From the NCBI GenBank assembly GCA_034004685.1, contig JAVEWG010000074.1, positions 1 through 7,797 on the forward strand: a DNA stretch of 7,797 nt, read 5' to 3'. The notes under the pieces were generated by a model. That model saw only the letters and a program-made list of their open reading frames with translations, ran no database searches and was not told the DNA's origin. Source of the stretch: JAEUNX01 sp034004685. Its GTDB lineage: Bacteria; Pseudomonadota; Gammaproteobacteria; Burkholderiales; Rhodocyclaceae. A program made the translations under genes and the position numbers. This document shows, piece by piece, positions 5,308 to 7,797 of this stretch (its first letter is position 1; each line of letters opens with the position of its first letter).

Positions 5308-7031
5308 GAGCGTTTCCAGGAATCCTTGAGGGTCACTGTTCGGTTGAACACCGGCCGGTCCGGTCGGGAGTCCCGGCGATCAGCCACGAAGTAGCCGTGG
5401 CGCTCGAACTGGAAGCGGGCTTCGGGGGGGGCATCCTTCAGGCTGGGTTCCAGTTGGGCCGTGATGATGGAGAGACTGTCCGGATTGAGGTCTTCCAAGA
5501 AGCTCCGCTCCACGCCTTCCGGGTCGCCTTCCCGGCGGTTGCCCGGGTAAGGGTGGGCGAAGAGGCGGTCATACAGGCGTACTTCGGCGGTGCAGGCGTG
5601 GGTGGCAGACACCCAGTGCAGATTGCCCTTCACCTTGTAGTTGTCGGCTCCCGGGGTGCCGGACTTGGAATCGGGCAGGTATTCGGCTAGCACGGCGGTG
5701 ATGTTGCCCGCCGCGTCCTTCTCGCAGCCGGTGCATTTGACCACGTAGCCGTAGCGCAGCCGGGCCAGGTTGCCCGGGTAGAGGCGGTGGTAGCCCTTGC
5801 TGGGGACTTCCATGAAGTCTTCCCGCTCGATCCACAGCGTCCGGCCAAAGGGCATGTCCCGCTTGCCCAGTTCGGGCTTCAAGGGGTGGTTGGGGGCCTG
5901 GCACAGTTCGCTCTGGCCCTCCGGGTAGTTGGTGAGGATCAGCTTCAAGGGGTCCAGTACCGCGATGCGCCGTTCGGCCGCCTCATTGAGGTCTTCCCGC
6001 ATGCATTCTTCCAGCACGCTCATGTCGATCCAGGAGTCGGACTTGGAGACCCCGATGCGCTCGGCGAACTTCTGGAAGCCGGCGGCGGTGAAGCCCCGGC
6101 GGCGGGCCCCCACCAGGGTGGGCAGGCGGGGGTCGTCCCAGCCGGCCACGTGCTTTTCCTCCACCAGCTGGATCAGCTTGCGCTTGGAGAGCACCACGTA
6201 GGTGAGGTTGAGGCGGGCAAACTCGATCTGCTGGGGCAGGGGCCGGGGAAAGAAGCCGCCCTGGGCCAGCTTGTCCAGCAGCCAGTCATAGAAGGGGCGC
6301 TGGTCCTCGAACTCCAGGGTGCAGATGGAGTGGGTGATGGATTCGATGGCGTCTTCGATGGGGTGGGCGAAGGTGTACATGGGGTACACCCGCCACCGGT
6401 CCCCGGTGTTGTGGTGGGTTGCGTGGCGGATGCGGTAGATGGCCGGATCCCGCAGGTTGATGTTGGGGCTGGCCATGTCCACCCTGGCCCGCAGGATGTG
6501 GGTGCCGTCGGAAAATTCGCCGGCCTTCATGCGGCGGAAGAGATCCAGGCTTTCTTCCGCGGAGCGGTTGCGGTAGGGGCTGTCCTTGCCCGGCTCGGTG
6601 AGGCTGCCCCGGTTGGCCCGCATCTCTTCGGCGCTCTGGCTATCCACGTAGGCGTGGCCGGCCTGGATCAGGTATTCGGCGCAGGCGTACATGGTGTCGA
6701 AGTAGTTGGAGGCGTAGTACAGGTGGGGGCCCCAGTCGAAGCCCAGCCAGCGCACTGCTTCGACGATGGCGTCCACGTATTCCCGCTCTTCCTTCTCCGG
6801 GTTGGTATCGTCGAAGCGCAGGTGGCAGGCGCCGCCGTAGTCCCGGGCCAGGCCGAAGTTGAGGCAGATGCTCTTGGCGTGGCCGTAGTGAAGATAGCCG
6901 TTGGGTTCCGGGGGGAAGCGGGTTTCCACCCGCCCGTCCCATTTGCCGGCGCGACGGTCCTCGTCAATGAGGTTGCGGATGAAATTGCTGGGGGCCGGAC
7001 GGGCCGTATCGTGGGAATCCTGGGTTGTCAT
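5304..7031 (-). CDS. glnS: Glutaminyl-tRNA synthetase (GlnRS)
   Basis: This cytoplasmic class I synthetase attaches glutamine to tRNA-Gln using ATP. At 575 residues it is slightly longer than the E. coli enzyme (554). The start of the fold, PPEPNGYLHYGHAKSI, carries the class I signature as HYGH (residues 48-51; HIGH in E. coli). LRFDDTNPEKEE follows, and the KMSKS-equivalent loop is LSKRK (281-285). The anticodon-binding beta-barrels at the C-terminus end with the conserved PVFNRTVTLKDSW. The resemblance runs the whole length, so it is GlnRS rather than GluRS, whose C-terminal domain is different. The ATG at 7029-7031 aligns with the usual N-terminus (NFIRNLIDEDRRAGK), but it has no good ribosome site; the upstream bases read AAGTTCTCCCC. 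The stop overlaps the ankyrin gene by 4 bases. It is the first gene of the apparent operon, which links a housekeeping gene to an exporter. Confidence 0.98.
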   Translation of the reverse strand: MTTQDSHDTARPAPSNFIRNLIDEDRRAGKWDGRVETRFPPEPNGYLHYGHAKSICLNFGLARDYGGACHLRFDDTNPEKEEREYVDAIVEAVRWLGFDWGPHLYYASNYFDTMYACAEYLIQAGHAYVDSQSAEEMRANRGSLTEPGKDSPYRNRSAEESLDLFRRMKAGEFSDGTHILRARVDMASPNINLRDPAIYRIRHATHHNTGDRWRVYPMYTFAHPIEDAIESITHSICTLEFEDQRPFYDWLLDKLAQGGFFPRPLPQQIEFARLNLTYVVLSKRKLIQLVEEKHVAGWDDPRLPTLVGARRRGFTAAGFQKFAERIGVSKSDSWIDMSVLEECMREDLNEAAERRIAVLDPLKLILTNYPEGQSELCQAPNHPLKPELGKRDMPFGRTLWIEREDFMEVPSKGYHRLYPGNLARLRYGYVVKCTGCEKDAAGNITAVLAEYLPDSKSGTPGADNYKVKGNLHWVSATHACTAEVRLYDRLFAHPYPGNRREGDPEGVERSFLEDLNPDSLSIITAQLEPSLKDAPPEARFQFERHGYFVADRRDSRPDRPVFNRTVTLKDSWKRS

Positions 7032-7100
7032 GGGGAGAACTTGGCGGGGCGCTTCGGGCCGCGGGGGGCCTGGCGCCGGAAGAGTTGGCTAAATGCCAGG

Positions 7101-7106
7101 ATTGTA
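7101..7106 (-). promoter_or_regulatory. Possible -10 element of a glnS promoter
   Basis: On the minus strand this reads TACAAT, five of six bases of the sigma-70 -10 consensus, about 70 bases before the glnS ATG. At 17-base spacing the -35 position reads ATACCC, which is poor. The spacer is made of overlapping palindromes, so an activator or repressor could act here. A TGGC/GCCA inverted repeat with a 5-base loop (7086-7098) lies near the predicted start site. This is a weak candidate. Confidence 0.25.
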
Positions 7107-7123
7107 GCCCATGGGCGCGCCCA
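7107..7123. repeat. Overlapping perfect palindromes upstream of glnS
   Basis: GCCCATGGGC (7107-7116) and TGGGCGCGCCCA (7112-7123) are both perfect palindromes and share five bases. They sit immediately upstream of the -10 candidate for glnS. They could be an operator or part of an RNA hairpin in any transcript that starts further upstream. GC-rich DNA yields short palindromes by chance, so the function is unproven. Confidence 0.35.
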
Positions 7124-7166
7124 GGGTATCGGCGGGGGTACTGCCCAGGATGGGAAACTCTATATC

Positions 7167-7193
7167 TAAAGTTTTATAGGGATGGGTCGTTGA
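7167..7193 (+). promoter_or_regulatory. Sigma-28 (FliA)-like promoter candidate for the TonB-dependent receptor
   Basis: TAAAGTTT (7167-7174) matches the FliA -35 consensus at all eight bases. Exactly 11 bases later, GTCGTTGA (7186-7193) matches the -10 consensus GCCGATAA at five of eight. The element points toward the receptor and would start a transcript near 7200, giving a leader of about 97 bases. The AT-rich patch stands out from its GC-rich surroundings. The mismatches in the -10 core weaken the case, and no FliA or flagellar gene is visible here to support it. Confidence 0.35.
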
Positions 7194-7200
7194 AGAAAAC

Positions 7201-7260
7201 ATGAACGCCATTGCCGTTTATTCCCGGGGTGTGCCCGGGCCGGTGGCCAACGAGTTGTGA
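7201..7260 (+). CDS. Possible 19-codon leader ORF before the receptor gene
   Basis: ATG at 7201 opens 19 codons ending in TGA at 7258-7260 and begins MNAIAVYSRG. The purine stretch GAAGAAAA lies just upstream but is not a strong ribosome site. If the sigma-28-like promoter is used, transcription would begin almost at this ATG. There is no run of a single regulatory amino acid as in classic attenuator leaders. It may be a chance ORF. Confidence 0.15.
   Translation: MNAIAVYSRGVPGPVANEL
7223..7239 (+). other. Stem-loop in the receptor leader region
   Basis: CCCGGG, a five-base loop GTGTG, and CCCGGG form a perfect six-base-pair G/C stem. It lies 57 bases upstream of the receptor ATG and inside the possible leader ORF. 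There is no following T-run, so it is not an intrinsic terminator. It could stabilise the leader or affect its folding. Confidence 0.35.
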
Positions 7261-7278
7261 GCAAGCTGAAAAGCCAGC

Positions 7279-7286
7279 AAGGAAAG
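7279..7286 (+). promoter_or_regulatory. Ribosome binding site of the TonB-dependent receptor gene
   Basis: AAGGAAAG ends 10 bases before the ATG at 7297. An in-frame TGA at 7267-7269 closes the frame upstream with no other start between, so it fixes the receptor start at 7297. Confidence 0.7.
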
Positions 7287-7296
7287 AACCCGTACG

Positions 7297-7797
7297 ATGC
7301 GCCCACGACGTCTCGCCCTCGCCTTGGCCCTGATTGGCGTCCTTCCCGCCCAGGCCCAGGAGGGCCTTGCCGAGCTCAGTCTGGAAGACCTGGGGAAGCT
7401 GGAGGTCGCCTCGGTATCCCGCAAGGCCCAGAAACTCTCTGCAACCCCGGCGGCGGTTTCGATTGTCACCGCCGAGGATATCCGCCGCTCCGGCGCCCGC
7501 AGCATTCCGGAAGCCTTGCGGCTGGTACCCGGTATCGACGTGGCCCAGATCGGCGCCGACCGCTGGGCGGTGAGCGTGCGGGGCTTCAAGGGGCGTTTTG
7601 CCAACAAGCTGCTGGTGCAGGTGGATGGGCGCAGCGTATATACCCCCCTGTTTTCCGGGGTGTTCTGGGAAACCCTGCATCCGCTCCTGGACGACGTGGA
7701 GCGAATCGAGGTGGTGCGGGGGCCCGGCGCCGCCCTGTGGGGCGCCAATGCGGTCAACGGGGTGATCAACATCGTTACCCGGCGGGCGGCGGCCACT
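7297..7797 (+). CDS. TonB-dependent outer-membrane receptor, N-terminal part (cut by the window edge)
   Basis: The first 167 codons are present and the frame is still open at the edge. Residues 1-20 form a signal peptide: basic MRPRR, a Leu/Ala-rich core, and AQA before a likely cleavage at residue 20/21. A short N-terminal segment contains LEVASVS (35-41), a possible TonB-box region. The plug domain follows, with TPAAVSIVTAEDIRRSG (50-66), EALRLVPGI, VSVRGFKGRFANKLLVQVDG, and the conserved VERIEVVRGPGAALWGANAVNGVINIVT block (134-161). The barrel domain would lie beyond the window. Such receptors import scarce ligands with energy from TonB-ExbBD. The RFANKLLV...DGRSVYTPLFSGVFW form is one I associate with receptors encoded beside YfiR-like and GGDEF/kinase genes, but this is recollection and the ligand is unknown. 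The gene is divergent from glnS and has a good ribosome site. Confidence 0.95.
   Translation, partial: MRPRRLALALALIGVLPAQAQEGLAELSLEDLGKLEVASVSRKAQKLSATPAAVSIVTAEDIRRSGARSIPEALRLVPGIDVAQIGADRWAVSVRGFKGRFANKLLVQVDGRSVYTPLFSGVFWETLHPLLDDVERIEVVRGPGAALWGANAVNGVINIVTRRAAAT

Noticed and set aside
5787..7169. A 460-codon open frame on the plus strand
   Set aside because: It is wholly antisense to the conserved glnS gene and its upstream region, and the product is compositionally biased (Gly/Val-rich) without recognisable motifs.
7032..7296. A riboswitch (for example cobalamin) before the TonB-dependent receptor
   Set aside because: I looked for conserved riboswitch boxes such as the B12 box and found none. 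The leader predicted from the promoter candidate is only about 97 bases.
7218..7796. Minus-strand open frames at the right edge
   Set aside because: They are antisense to the TonB-dependent receptor, whose signal peptide and plug motifs are unmistakable.

Overview
The window is GC-rich DNA with tightly packed genes. Its proteins look proteobacterial, most likely betaproteobacterial and possibly Rhodocyclales. That placement rests on general protein character (a GlnRS close to the gammaproteobacterial one, a MacAB-like exporter, a TonB-dependent receptor) and was not checked by any search.

Layout, right to left on the minus strand: glnS (glutaminyl-tRNA synthetase, 5304-7031); a membrane-anchored ankyrin-repeat protein (4441-5307); a HlyD/MacA-type periplasmic adaptor (3264-4427); a LolD/MacB-type ABC ATPase (2566-3255); and two different MacB/FtsX-type permeases (1361-2569 and 158-1357). 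Neighbouring genes overlap by 4 bases or lie 3 to 13 bases apart, so all six probably form one transcription unit with glnS at its head. The last five genes look like one system: an inner-membrane ABC exporter with two unlike permeases, an adaptor carrying the R-x3-L-x6-S hairpin-tip motif used to dock TolC-type channels, and an ankyrin protein that probably faces the periplasm. No TolC-type outer-membrane gene lies in the window, and the substrate cannot be read from sequence.

To the right, divergent from glnS, is the first part of a TonB-dependent receptor gene (7297 to the edge), encoding a signal peptide and plug domain. The 265-base divergent gap holds a sigma-28 (FliA)-like promoter candidate pointing at the receptor, a 19-codon possible leader ORF with a hairpin, and overlapping palindromes beside a weak -10 candidate for glnS. 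To the left, positions 1-157 have no gene I can support and no clear intrinsic terminator.

The most unusual points are the ankyrin protein with an Arg/Ser-rich cytoplasmic tail inside a tripartite-exporter operon, the placement of that operon behind an essential tRNA-synthetase gene, a cysteine pair placed symmetrically about the adaptor hairpin tip, an extreme strand composition skew at the 3' end of the operon, and the sigma-28-like promoter before the receptor.
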